Below, in pieces: positions 9,096-16,217 of a DNA stretch of 64,000 bases. The translations under genes were made by a program, and so were the position numbers. Below the pieces are notes generated by a model. That model was given only the letters and a program-made list of their open reading frames with translations, did no database searches and was not told the origin of the DNA. Position 1 is the first letter of the stretch, and every line of letters begins with the position of its first letter. Origin of the DNA: Duganella sp. BJB476 (GTDB lineage Bacteria; Pseudomonadota; Gammaproteobacteria; Burkholderiales; Burkholderiaceae_D); the NCBI RefSeq assembly GCF_003416895.1, contig NZ_QVIO01000001.1:1674001-1738000 (forward strand), given 5' to 3'.

Positions 9096-10562
9096 ATTAC
9101 TGCCTCTAAACTGCCGCTGGACAATTCCTTCGCGTCCCTGCCGCCCGCTTTTTACACCCGCCTGATGCCTACCCCGCTGCCGGCGCCTTATCTGGTCGCC
9201 GTCAGCGCGCCAGCCGCTGCGCTGGTCGGGCTGACGCCTGAACAGGTCGCCGACAGCCTCGACGTCCTGGCCGGCAATGCCGCGCCGGAACGCGCGCTGC
9301 CGTTGGCCGCCGTGTATTCCGGCCACCAGTTCGGCGTGTGGGCCGGCCAGCTGGGCGACGGCCGCGCCATGTTGTTCGGCGACGTCGCCACTGCCGAAGG
9401 TCCGATGGAACTGCAATGGAAAGGCGCCGGCCTGACTCCCTACTCGCGCATGGGCGACGGCCGCGCCGTGCTGCGCTCGTCGATTCGCGAGTTCCTGTGC
9501 TCGGAAGCGATGCACGGCCTGGGCATCCCGACCTCGCGCGCGCTGTCGGTGGCCGGTTCGGACCAGGGCGTGATGCGCGAGACCGTGGAAACCTCGGCCG
9601 TGGTGGTGCGCATGGCGCCCAGCTTCGTGCGCTTCGGTTCGTTCGAGCACTGGTTCTACCGTAACAAGAACGACGAGCTGAAACAGCTTGCCGACTACGT
9701 CATCGACCGTTTTTATCCGGAGTTGCGCGCGGAAGCCAATTCTTACAAGGCATTCCTGGCCGAAGTCACGCGCCGCACCGCGCACATGATCGCCCATTGG
9801 CAAGCGGTGGGCTTCATGCACGGCGTAATGAACACTGACAACATGTCCATCCTCGGCCTGACGCTGGATTACGGCCCGTTCGGCTTCATGGAAGCCTTCG
9901 ATTCCGACCACATCTGCAACCACACCGACCAGCAGGGGCGCTATTCCTACGCCAACCAGCCGCAGGTAGGCCATTGGAATTGCTACGCGCTGGGCCAGGC
10001 GCTGCTGCCGCTGATCGGCGAAGTGGACGAAACCCAGGCCGCGCTGGACGTCTACCAGCCGGAGTTCGCCGCCAAGATGGACGAACTGCTGCACGCCAAG
10101 CTGGGCTTGACCTTGCTGGCTAAGCACACCGATGCCGATCGCACGCTATTTGACGCCATGTTCGCGCTGATGCAAGCCAACAGCGTCGATTTCACCCTCT
10201 TCTTCCGGCGACTGAGCGGCCTGAAGTCGGCCGATGCCAGCGGCGACGAGCCACTGCGCGACCTGTTCATCGACCGCCCGGCCTTCGACGCCTGGGCCAT
10301 GCAGTACCGCGCCCGCCTGCAAGCCGAGGCCAGCGACGACGCCGCGCGCAAGCTTGCGATGGACCAGGTCAACCCCAAATACGTGCTGCGTAATTACCTG
10401 GCTCAAGTTGCCATTGAAAAAGCACAAAATAAGGACTTTACTGAAGTGGAGCGTTTGCTGTCAGTTTTGCAGCGCCCATACGACGAACAGCCTGAGCACG
10501 ATCAATACGCCGCCTTGCCCCCTGACTGGGCAAGCCATCTTGAAGTAAGCTGTTCTTCTTAA
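9096..10562 (+). CDS. selO: Protein adenylyltransferase SelO (YdiU family)
   Basis: Pseudokinase-fold enzyme that transfers AMP from ATP to protein Ser/Thr/Tyr residues, linked to redox stress. Family blocks are present: [43 protein letters not shown] and the metal-binding LDYGPFGFM. The protein ends in SCSS, with the conserved C-terminal cysteine. Conserved residues [16 protein letters not shown] begin at 9117, upstream of the first ATG (9165), and no ATG, GTG or TTG lies close upstream in frame. The start given is the ATT at 9096, preceded by GGGAA with six bases between, giving 488 residues, the family's usual length. CTG at 9111 is an alternative; ATG 9165 would delete conserved sequence. 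msrB follows 14 bases later, which fits a redox role. Confidence 0.85.
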   Translation: MTASKLPLDNSFASLPPAFYTRLMPTPLPAPYLVAVSAPAAALVGLTPEQVADSLDVLAGNAAPERALPLAAVYSGHQFGVWAGQLGDGRAMLFGDVATAEGPMELQWKGAGLTPYSRMGDGRAVLRSSIREFLCSEAMHGLGIPTSRALSVAGSDQGVMRETVETSAVVVRMAPSFVRFGSFEHWFYRNKNDELKQLADYVIDRFYPELRAEANSYKAFLAEVTRRTAHMIAHWQAVGFMHGVMNTDNMSILGLTLDYGPFGFMEAFDSDHICNHTDQQGRYSYANQPQVGHWNCYALGQALLPLIGEVDETQAALDVYQPEFAAKMDELLHAKLGLTLLAKHTDADRTLFDAMFALMQANSVDFTLFFRRLSGLKSADASGDEPLRDLFIDRPAFDAWAMQYRARLQAEASDDAARKLAMDQVNPKYVLRNYLAQVAIEKAQNKDFTEVERLLSVLQRPYDEQPEHDQYAALPPDWASHLEVSCSS

Positions 10563-10576
10563 GCGAGCACTAAGCC

Positions 10577-10972
10577 ATGAGCAATAAAGTTAGCAAATCC
10601 GACGCCGAATGGCGCGCCATGCTGGACCCTATGGAATATCAAGTCACGCGGCACGCCGCCACCGAGCGGGCTTTTACCGGCAAGTTCTGGGATCACCACG
10701 AACACGGCATCTACACCTGCGTTTGCTGCGACACGCCCCTGTTCCGCTCTGACGCCAAATTCGATTCCGGCTGCGGCTGGCCGAGCTACTTTGAAGCGCT
10801 CGATCCCGCCAATGTCATCGAAAAAACCGACCGCACCCATGGTATGCTGCGCACCGAAATCATTTGCGCGGTGTGCGACGCCCATCTGGGCCATGTGTTC
10901 CCGGACGGACCTCCGCCAACCGGATTGCGCTATTGCATCAATTCGGCCTCACTGCGCTTCGACCCACAATAA
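10577..10972 (+). CDS. msrB: Peptide-methionine (R)-S-oxide reductase MsrB
   Basis: Reduces the R-epimer of methionine sulfoxide in proteins. The 131 residues include the zinc-binding pairs CVCC (about residue 47) and CAVC (about 94), the CGWPSY motif and the catalytic cysteine in RYCINSASL near the C-terminus. It is cytoplasmic, with no signal peptide. It begins 14 bases after selO and ends 13 bases before yciB, so the genes form one operon. Pairing with selO, itself tied to oxidative stress, is functionally coherent. Confidence 0.95.
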   Translation: MSNKVSKSDAEWRAMLDPMEYQVTRHAATERAFTGKFWDHHEHGIYTCVCCDTPLFRSDAKFDSGCGWPSYFEALDPANVIEKTDRTHGMLRTEIICAVCDAHLGHVFPDGPPPTGLRYCINSASLRFDPQ

Positions 10973-10985
10973 CGTTTGAGACACC

Positions 10986-11615
10986 ATGAAATTTCTGTTC
11001 GACCTGATCCCGGTGCTGCTGTTCTTCGCGTCCTACAAGCTGTCGGGCTGGAACGCCGAAGCCTCCCAGCACTTCATCAACACCTACCTGAGCGGCATCG
11101 TCTCCGGCGGCACGGTGACGCCGGACCAGGCGCCGATCGTGATCGCCACGCTGATCGGCATCCTGGCGACGATGGCGCAGATCGCGTACATCAAGCTGCG
11201 CGGGCGCAAGGTCGACTTCCTGCTGTGGTTCTCGCTGACCATGTTTGTATTCTTCGGCGGCCTGACCATTTACCTGCATGATGAGGATTTCATCAAATGG
11301 AAATTGAGCATTGTCTATTGGTTCTTTGCATCCGGCCTGCTGATAAGCGAGTTCGTCTTTAAAAAGAATCTGATGCGCAAGTCGATGGAAGAAATCATCC
11401 AATTGCCGGACCTGATATGGAGCCGCCTCAACCTGGCATGGATCAGTTTCTTTGTCGCAATGGGCTTCCTCAACTGGTATCTGGCCTTCGTATTGTTTAA
11501 AGGCGACACCAGTTCGTGGGTCAGTTTTAAAGCGTTTGGTTCGACCGCGATCATGTTTGTCTTTATCATCGGTCAAACCATCTATCTGTCGCGCCACATG
11601 AAGGATGAAGCATGA
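10986..11615 (+). CDS. yciB: Inner membrane septation protein YciB/IspZ
   Basis: Integral inner-membrane protein of 209 residues with about five to six hydrophobic helices; the family affects cell envelope integrity and septum formation. The N-terminus MKFLFDLIPVLLFFASYK and the internal WSRLNLAWISFF and WVSFKAFGSTAIMF segments are diagnostic. It overlaps the following bolA gene by 4 bases (ATGA). The second half (about 11260-11600) is noticeably AT-richer than the first and than its neighbours. Confidence 0.93.
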   Translation: MKFLFDLIPVLLFFASYKLSGWNAEASQHFINTYLSGIVSGGTVTPDQAPIVIATLIGILATMAQIAYIKLRGRKVDFLLWFSLTMFVFFGGLTIYLHDEDFIKWKLSIVYWFFASGLLISEFVFKKNLMRKSMEEIIQLPDLIWSRLNLAWISFFVAMGFLNWYLAFVLFKGDTSSWVSFKAFGSTAIMFVFIIGQTIYLSRHMKDEA

Positions 11616-11896
11616 GCGGAATCGATAAAGACAGCCGCATGGAGCGCATGCGCAGCCGCTTCCAGGCCGCCCTGGCGCCGCTGGAACTGACGCTGGACGA
11701 CGACTCGGCGTTGCACGCCGGCCATGCCGGAGCCGCCTCGGGTGGGGGTCATTACAACGTTAGAATTGTTTCGTTACAATTCGAGGGGCTCAAACTCGTC
11801 ACAAGACATCGACTCGTGTATGATTCCGTGCACGATATGATGCATAAAGAAATTCATGCATTGGCCATTACCGCATTGGCTCCGTCCGAAGTATGA
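11612..11896 (+). CDS. bolA: BolA family protein
   Basis: Small BolA/IbaG-like protein of 94 residues; such proteins pair with monothiol glutaredoxins in iron-sulfur handling and influence morphology. The class II KH-like fold is recognisable: a short helix MERMRSRFQAAL, a GGHYNVRIVSLQFEG strand pair and the conserved RHRLVYDSVHDMMHKEIHAL block with its invariant histidine. It overlaps yciB by 4 bases, and the run leads into the parvulin genes. No glutaredoxin gene is nearby. Confidence 0.93.
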   Translation: MSGIDKDSRMERMRSRFQAALAPLELTLDDDSALHAGHAGAASGGGHYNVRIVSLQFEGLKLVTRHRLVYDSVHDMMHKEIHALAITALAPSEV

Positions 11897-12018
11897 TGTA
11901 GCGCTTGGACTGGGAACGGTCGCTATCGGTTTCAAAATAATTGAGCACAAAGACTGATAGCTGATCCAACTCCTGCCCAGGCAATTTCGCTAAAACTTTC
12001 CCCTTACAGGAATTAATA

Positions 12019-12798
12019 ATGACTTTCAAGCCAGCCAGTTTGCTGATTGCACTTCTCGCCGTTGCCGCCGTACCTGCTTTCGCACAAAACGTTGCCGTAG
12101 TTAATGGCAAAGCCATCCCAACCTCGCGCGTGGACGCTGTGGTCAAGCAAGTTGTTGCCCAAGGCCAGCAGCCTGATTCGCCACAACTGCGCGATCTGAT
12201 CAAGAAAGACCTGATCGGCCGTGAAGTGATGATGCAGGAAGCGGAAAAACAAGGTTTCGGTAAAGATGCAACGGTCAAGACGCAAATCGAAAACGCTCGC
12301 CAGGCCATCATCGTCAACGCACTGGTCGGCGACTACATGAAGAAGAACCCGGTTTCGGATGCCGACATCAAGGCAGAATACGACCGCTTCGTGGCCCAGA
12401 ACGGCGACAAGGAATACCACGTACGCCACATCATGATGGCTACCGAAGCTGAAGCGAACGACGTGATCGCCAAGATCAAAGGCGGCGCCAAATTCGAAGA
12501 ACTGGCAAAAGCATCGAAAGACACCGGTTCCGCAGCCAACGGCGGCGATCTGGATTGGGCAGTACCATCGTCCTTCCCACCAGCGTTCTCGGCTGCTTTC
12601 GTTGGCCTGCAAAAAGGCCAGGTTACCGAGAAGCCAGTTCAAACCCCGAACGGCTTCCACGTAATCAAAGTGGACGACATCCGCGCAGCCAAGCTGCCTA
12701 CCCTGGAAGAAGTGAAGCCGCAAGTTGCGGAAGCACTGGCCCAGAAGAAACTGCAAGCCTACCAGGAAGAACTGGTCAAGAAAGCAAAAGTGCAGTAA
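12019..12798 (+). CDS. Periplasmic parvulin-type peptidyl-prolyl isomerase (copy 1)
   Basis: Exported SurA/PrsA-like foldase of 259 residues. It has a Sec signal peptide (cleavage after ...VPAFA, about residue 22), an N-terminal chaperone segment (about 25-135) and one PpiC/rotamase domain (about 135-235), with the HVRHIMM entry, GGDLDWAV and GFHVIKV signatures. It is 122 bases after bolA, has its own good ribosome site (AGGAATTAAT before the ATG) and ends in an intrinsic terminator, so it can be expressed separately. The next gene is a clear paralogue. It acts in the periplasm, probably on outer-membrane or secreted clients. Confidence 0.92.
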   Translation: MTFKPASLLIALLAVAAVPAFAQNVAVVNGKAIPTSRVDAVVKQVVAQGQQPDSPQLRDLIKKDLIGREVMMQEAEKQGFGKDATVKTQIENARQAIIVNALVGDYMKKNPVSDADIKAEYDRFVAQNGDKEYHVRHIMMATEAEANDVIAKIKGGAKFEELAKASKDTGSAANGGDLDWAVPSSFPPAFSAAFVGLQKGQVTEKPVQTPNGFHVIKVDDIRAAKLPTLEEVKPQVAEALAQKKLQAYQEELVKKAKVQ

Positions 12799-12813
12799 TG
12801 TTATAGATGAAGG

Positions 12814-12838
12814 CGGCGCCCTGCGGGGCGCCGTTTTT
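12814..12838 (+). terminator. Intrinsic terminator between the two parvulin genes
   Basis: An 8-bp stem CGGCGCCC / GGGCGCCG with a TGCG loop followed by five T residues, 16 bases past the stop of parvulin copy 1. Confidence 0.9.
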
Positions 12839-12901
12839 AATTCTGCGTCGGTACAATGCACCGCCCGAGTGCGATTTCTTGTTTTTTTATAGGATTTAAT
12901 A

Positions 12902-13678
12902 ATGATGTTGAAGCCAGCCCACCTGTTGTTAGCACTGATCGCTGCCGTTGCAGCACCGGCATACGCGCAAAACGTCGCGACCGTGAATGGCAAAGCTATT
13001 CCAGCCGCCAAAGTAGATCAAATGGTCAAGCAAGTGGTCTCGCAAGGCCAGCAGCCTGATAGCCCGCAGCTGCGCGAAATGGTCAAGAAAGAATTGATCG
13101 GCCGTGAAGTAATGATCCAGGAAGCGGATAAACAAGGTTTCGGCACCAAGGCTGAAGTCAAGGCGGCAATTGAAAACGCCCGTCAAAGCATTATCATCAA
13201 CGCGATGCTGGCTGACTACGTTAAAAAAAATCCGGTTAAAGATACCGAAATCAAAGCTGAATACGACAAGTATAAAGCTGCCATGGGCGAGAAAGAATAT
13301 CACTCGCGTCATATCCTGGTAGCGACCGAACAGGAAGCCAAAGATATTATCGCCAAGCTGAAAGCCGGCGGTAAATTCGAAGAACTGGCTAAAGTATCGA
13401 AAGACGGTTCGGCCAATAACGGCGGCGATCTGGGCTGGATGACTCCAGGCAAACTGGTCAAGCCTTTCGCTGATGCGATGGTTGCCCTGAAAAACGGCGA
13501 GATTACCCAGACTCCGGTTAAAACCGAATTCGGCTTCCATGTCATCAAACTGGAAGAATCCCGCGCCACCAAACTGCCTTCGCTGGAAGAAGTTAAAGGC
13601 CAGGTAGCAGAAGCCCTGCAACAACGTAAAATCGCCGCCTTCCGCGACGAGCTGACCAAGAAAGCCAAGATCCAGTAA
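12902..13678 (+). CDS. Periplasmic parvulin-type peptidyl-prolyl isomerase (copy 2)
   Basis: Second exported foldase of 258 residues with the same architecture as the gene before it: signal peptide (cleavage near ...APAYA, about residue 22), chaperone segment, and PpiC domain with HSRHILV, GGDLGWM and EFGFHVIKL. The two proteins share long runs such as NVATVNGKAIP versus NVAVVNGKAIP and QVVSQGQQPDSPQLR, so they arose by tandem duplication. Two ATG codons in a row (12902 and 12905) follow AGGATTTAATA. Terminators after each copy suggest independent transcription. Differences in the rotamase domain may reflect different client sets. Confidence 0.92.
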   Translation: MMLKPAHLLLALIAAVAAPAYAQNVATVNGKAIPAAKVDQMVKQVVSQGQQPDSPQLREMVKKELIGREVMIQEADKQGFGTKAEVKAAIENARQSIIINAMLADYVKKNPVKDTEIKAEYDKYKAAMGEKEYHSRHILVATEQEAKDIIAKLKAGGKFEELAKVSKDGSANNGGDLGWMTPGKLVKPFADAMVALKNGEITQTPVKTEFGFHVIKLEESRATKLPSLEEVKGQVAEALQQRKIAAFRDELTKKAKIQ

Positions 13679-13701
13679 TCTGGTTTTTCGGTTGTTCAAA
13701 A

Positions 13702-13727
13702 AGCGCCTCATTGAGGCGCTTTTTTTA
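13702..13727 (+). terminator. Intrinsic terminator after parvulin copy 2
   Basis: An 8-bp stem AGCGCCTC / GAGGCGCT with a three-base loop, followed by a run of eight T. Confidence 0.93.
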
Positions 13728-13748
13728 TTTGGGTCACAAAAGGCTTTG

Positions 13749-13786
13749 AAGCCAGAATCTGGCTGGAACGCGCCAAGTTCTGGCTT
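13749..13786. repeat. Inverted repeat upstream of the alkD-like gene
   Basis: Perfect 9-bp arms AAGCCAGAA (13749-13757) and TTCTGGCTT (13778-13786) with 20 bases between. It lies just upstream of the predicted -10 box TATACT (13804-13809). It could be a regulator site or a hairpin remnant. Confidence 0.4.
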
Positions 13787-13815
13787 GATTACGGGGCTTC
13801 ATCTATACTTACCGC

Positions 13816-14484
13816 ATGAATTCCGAATTCCGCACCGCTCTCGACACGGCCCTCGCCTCTGCCGCCACACCGGGCCGCACCCTTGCCATGCGCGCCTACA
13901 TGCGCGACCAGTTTGATTTCTTGGGCGTGGGAACGCCGCAGCGCCGGTTGGCTGCAAAGCCCTTGTTAAAGCAATTAAAAGGCAGCGGAGCGGATAATCT
14001 CCTCCATTACGCCTTCGAATTATGGGCGTTGCCGCAAAGGGAATATCAGTATGTGGCGATCGACCTGCTAGACATGCACAGCAAGGAATTGGAACTCGCA
14101 CATATTCCCAAGCTGCTCGAATTGGTGCAGCATAAATCATGGTGGGATACGGTTGACGCGTTGGCTTCGATCATAGGCGATGTTTTGCGCTTCCGCCACG
14201 ATGGCATGGACCAAGCCGTAAAACACGAGAATATGTGGGTACGCCGGATCGCTTTATTGCATCAGCTGGGGTGGCGCGATAAAGTCGATACAGATCGACT
14301 TTTCAATTACGCCCTCTCGCTTGCGCAGGAAAAGGAATTCTTCATACAAAAAGCAATCGGTTGGGCATTGCGGGATTATGCACGGCACGATCCGGAAGCA
14401 ATTCGCGTATTCACGCTAAAAGAAAAACAACAGCTTTCAGCGCTGAGTTATCGCGAGGCCAATAAACATCTTCTGGCGAAATAG
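13816..14484 (+). CDS. AlkD-like DNA alkylation repair protein
   Basis: HEAT-repeat DNA glycosylase-like protein of 222 residues; AlkD enzymes remove bulky or positively charged alkylated bases without flipping them. The diagnostic active-site block KSWWDTVDAL (about residue 110) and the following WVRRIALL arginine region are present, with six or so helical repeats. A -10-like TATACT ends six bases before the ATG and there is no Shine-Dalgarno sequence, so the mRNA may be leaderless. The last 48 bases overlap the 3' end of the AraC-type gene on the opposite strand. Base composition is lower in GC than in the neighbours. Confidence 0.85.
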   Translation: MNSEFRTALDTALASAATPGRTLAMRAYMRDQFDFLGVGTPQRRLAAKPLLKQLKGSGADNLLHYAFELWALPQREYQYVAIDLLDMHSKELELAHIPKLLELVQHKSWWDTVDALASIIGDVLRFRHDGMDQAVKHENMWVRRIALLHQLGWRDKVDTDRLFNYALSLAQEKEFFIQKAIGWALRDYARHDPEAIRVFTLKEKQQLSALSYREANKHLLAK

Positions 14485-15459
14485 GCGCGGCGTATCACCT
14501 GTCCAACGCATAAAGGCCCGATTAAAAGCGCTTTGTTCGGAATAGCCTAATAACAATGCGACCTCGGGCAATACCAGGCGTTTATCCCGGAAGTATTCGT
14601 GCGCCATTTGAAGGCGGGTATCGTCCAATAGAGCCCTGAATGTCCACCCGCCCTGCTCCAGCTTCCTGCGCAGCGTGCGGCCTGACATATGCATTTCAAC
14701 GGCGATATTATCCAGCAGTGGTTCACCCTTGATCAACCAGGCTGCGATACAGCTGCGGACCTGCTGGGCAAGGTCATCTCTTTGCGGTAATTCAGCCACG
14801 CGGATTTGAACCTGCCGCTCCAATATGGCCACCAAACCCGGATCAGGCTGCCGCAGCGGCAATGCCAGCAAAGCGGCCGCGTAGTCGACTCTGGTGGTTT
14901 CGGCGCCAAATACCAGCGGGCAACGGAAGAACGCGGAGTACGGCGCAACGTCGGCCGGTTGAGCCTCCACGAAGTGCACTGCCAACGGCGACACGCCGGT
15001 GCCGGTGATGTCGCGGGCAAACTGCACCAGCGCCGCCATGCCGCACTGATTGACCAGCAAACCCACGTTGCGCGACTCCGCGCTCCACTCCAGCACCAGC
15101 ACGTCGCCGTCCAGGCGCCAGCCGACCGGGCTGACGTCGTGCACCAGGCGCTGGTAGCGCACGTAACGCTCCAATGCTGCCGGAACGCCGCTGGATGCCA
15201 GCAGAACGTAGCCTAATGGCCCCAGATGCGCGGGCGTGATGGTTGCACCGACCCGCAAACCGATCGCTGGCTCATCCAGATGCCGCGCGGCACGCTCCAG
15301 CAGCATCCGCCAGTGCTGCGCGGAATAGGACAGCTCGCCGCCATCCGCCACCGGCGCCGGCTCCGCCAGGACCTCGTCCGCAGCATGGCCTTGCCCTTCG
15401 AGGTAATCGAACAGCATGCGGACGTAAGTGCCTGGAATGGCGTGGGTAGTTTTGCTCAT
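14437..15459 (-). CDS. AraC family transcriptional regulator
   Basis: Transcription factor of 340 residues with an N-terminal ligand/dimerisation domain of the arabinose-binding-like type (OruR/ArgR-like AraC subgroup, about residues 15-205) and a C-terminal AraC HTH pair (about 235-335) containing MHMSGRTLRRKLEQGG and VALLLGYSEQSAFNRAFMRWTG. The ATG at 15459 is chosen; a TTG at 15474 would put the start inside the first half of a direct repeat that looks like the operator. It diverges from a membrane protein gene, its likely target. Its 3' end runs 48 bases into the alkD-like gene. The inducer is unknown. Confidence 0.88.
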   Translation of the reverse strand: MSKTTHAIPGTYVRMLFDYLEGQGHAADEVLAEPAPVADGGELSYSAQHWRMLLERAARHLDEPAIGLRVGATITPAHLGPLGYVLLASSGVPAALERYVRYQRLVHDVSPVGWRLDGDVLVLEWSAESRNVGLLVNQCGMAALVQFARDITGTGVSPLAVHFVEAQPADVAPYSAFFRCPLVFGAETTRVDYAAALLALPLRQPDPGLVAILERQVQIRVAELPQRDDLAQQVRSCIAAWLIKGEPLLDNIAVEMHMSGRTLRRKLEQGGWTFRALLDDTRLQMAHEYFRDKRLVLPEVALLLGYSEQSAFNRAFMRWTGDTPRLFRQKMFIGLAITQR

Positions 15460-15461
15460 GG

Positions 15462-15495
15462 CCTGAATTGTCAAAAATTATGACCTGCATTGTCA
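15462..15495. promoter_or_regulatory. Direct repeat, probable AraC-type operator
   Basis: CCTGAATTGTCA (15462-15473) and CCTGCATTGTCA (15484-15495) match at 11 of 12 positions and are offset by exactly 22 bases, two helical turns. This is the usual spacing for an AraC-family dimer on direct repeats. The site lies between the regulator and the divergent membrane protein gene. Confidence 0.65.
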
Positions 15496-15551
15496 AGCCA
15501 GCAATGCCAGTCTTGCCTAACATCGTTCCATTTCAACCACGGGAGGAACCC

Positions 15552-16187
15552 ATGATCGCAGCATCCGCCGCCCAGGCGCAGGAACTGGTACGCAACTCAT
15601 CGCATTTTCAGTGGTACGTCATTCCCCTGCTTTTGCTGGTGATCCACGCCTACGGCGAACAAGCCGCCGCCAGACGCTGGAATGTGGTGCTGGCGGGCCT
15701 GGCGTTCTGGCTGATGGATTGGGTCAATGAAATCTGGAACGGCCTGCTATTCCACTTCTCCGGCTTCGCACCGGCCTGGAGCACGCCGAACGGCTCGGCC
15801 TATGTGCTGCTGATCGGCCTGAACATCGAAATCAGCTTCATGTTCGCCATCATGGGCCTGTACGCGGTGCGCACGCTGCCCGCCGACCGCAAGCTGAAGA
15901 TCGCAGGCATCAACAACCGCTGGCTGCTGGTGGCCGTCAATTCAGTGCTGTGCGTGTGCGTGGAGGTCTGGCTGAACCACATCGGCGCGCTAGTGTGGGA
16001 GTGGCCGGCATGGAACCTGGGGGCGCCGTGGTTGATCTGGCTGATCGGCTACCTGCCGTTCTTCGTCGTCGCCTACTGCGTCCACGACATGACGTCGCTG
16101 AAGCGCCAGATCGGCGTGGTGGCGACGCTGGCTGGCGGCGTAACGGTGGCGCTGGCGGTCTTCAGCGGCCTGCTGGGCTGGATATGA
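15552..16187 (+). CDS. Polytopic membrane protein of unknown function
   Basis: Integral membrane protein of 211 residues with about six hydrophobic helices (approximate residues 19-38, 47-72, 82-106, 119-142, 150-174 and 184-208). Tryptophan-rich helix ends such as FWLMDWVNEIWNGLLFHFSG are distinctive. I recognise no named family. The start is the ATG at 15552, preceded by GGGAGGAACCC, a strong ribosome site; an upstream ATG at 15468 would read through the operator repeat. The gene diverges from the AraC-type regulator, which probably controls it, and ends in a two-way terminator shared with purL. Confidence 0.75.
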   Translation: MIAASAAQAQELVRNSSHFQWYVIPLLLLVIHAYGEQAAARRWNVVLAGLAFWLMDWVNEIWNGLLFHFSGFAPAWSTPNGSAYVLLIGLNIEISFMFAIMGLYAVRTLPADRKLKIAGINNRWLLVAVNSVLCVCVEVWLNHIGALVWEWPAWNLGAPWLIWLIGYLPFFVVAYCVHDMTSLKRQIGVVATLAGGVTVALAVFSGLLGWI

Positions 16188-16189
16188 AA

Positions 16190-16213
16190 AAAGGCCGGAT
16201 CACTCCGGCCTTT
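16190..16213. terminator. Bidirectional terminator between the membrane protein gene and purL
   Basis: A 10-bp perfect palindromic stem AAAGGCCGGA / TCCGGCCTTT with a TCAC loop. A-rich and T-rich flanks suit both converging genes. Confidence 0.85.
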
Positions 16214-16217
16214 CTAT

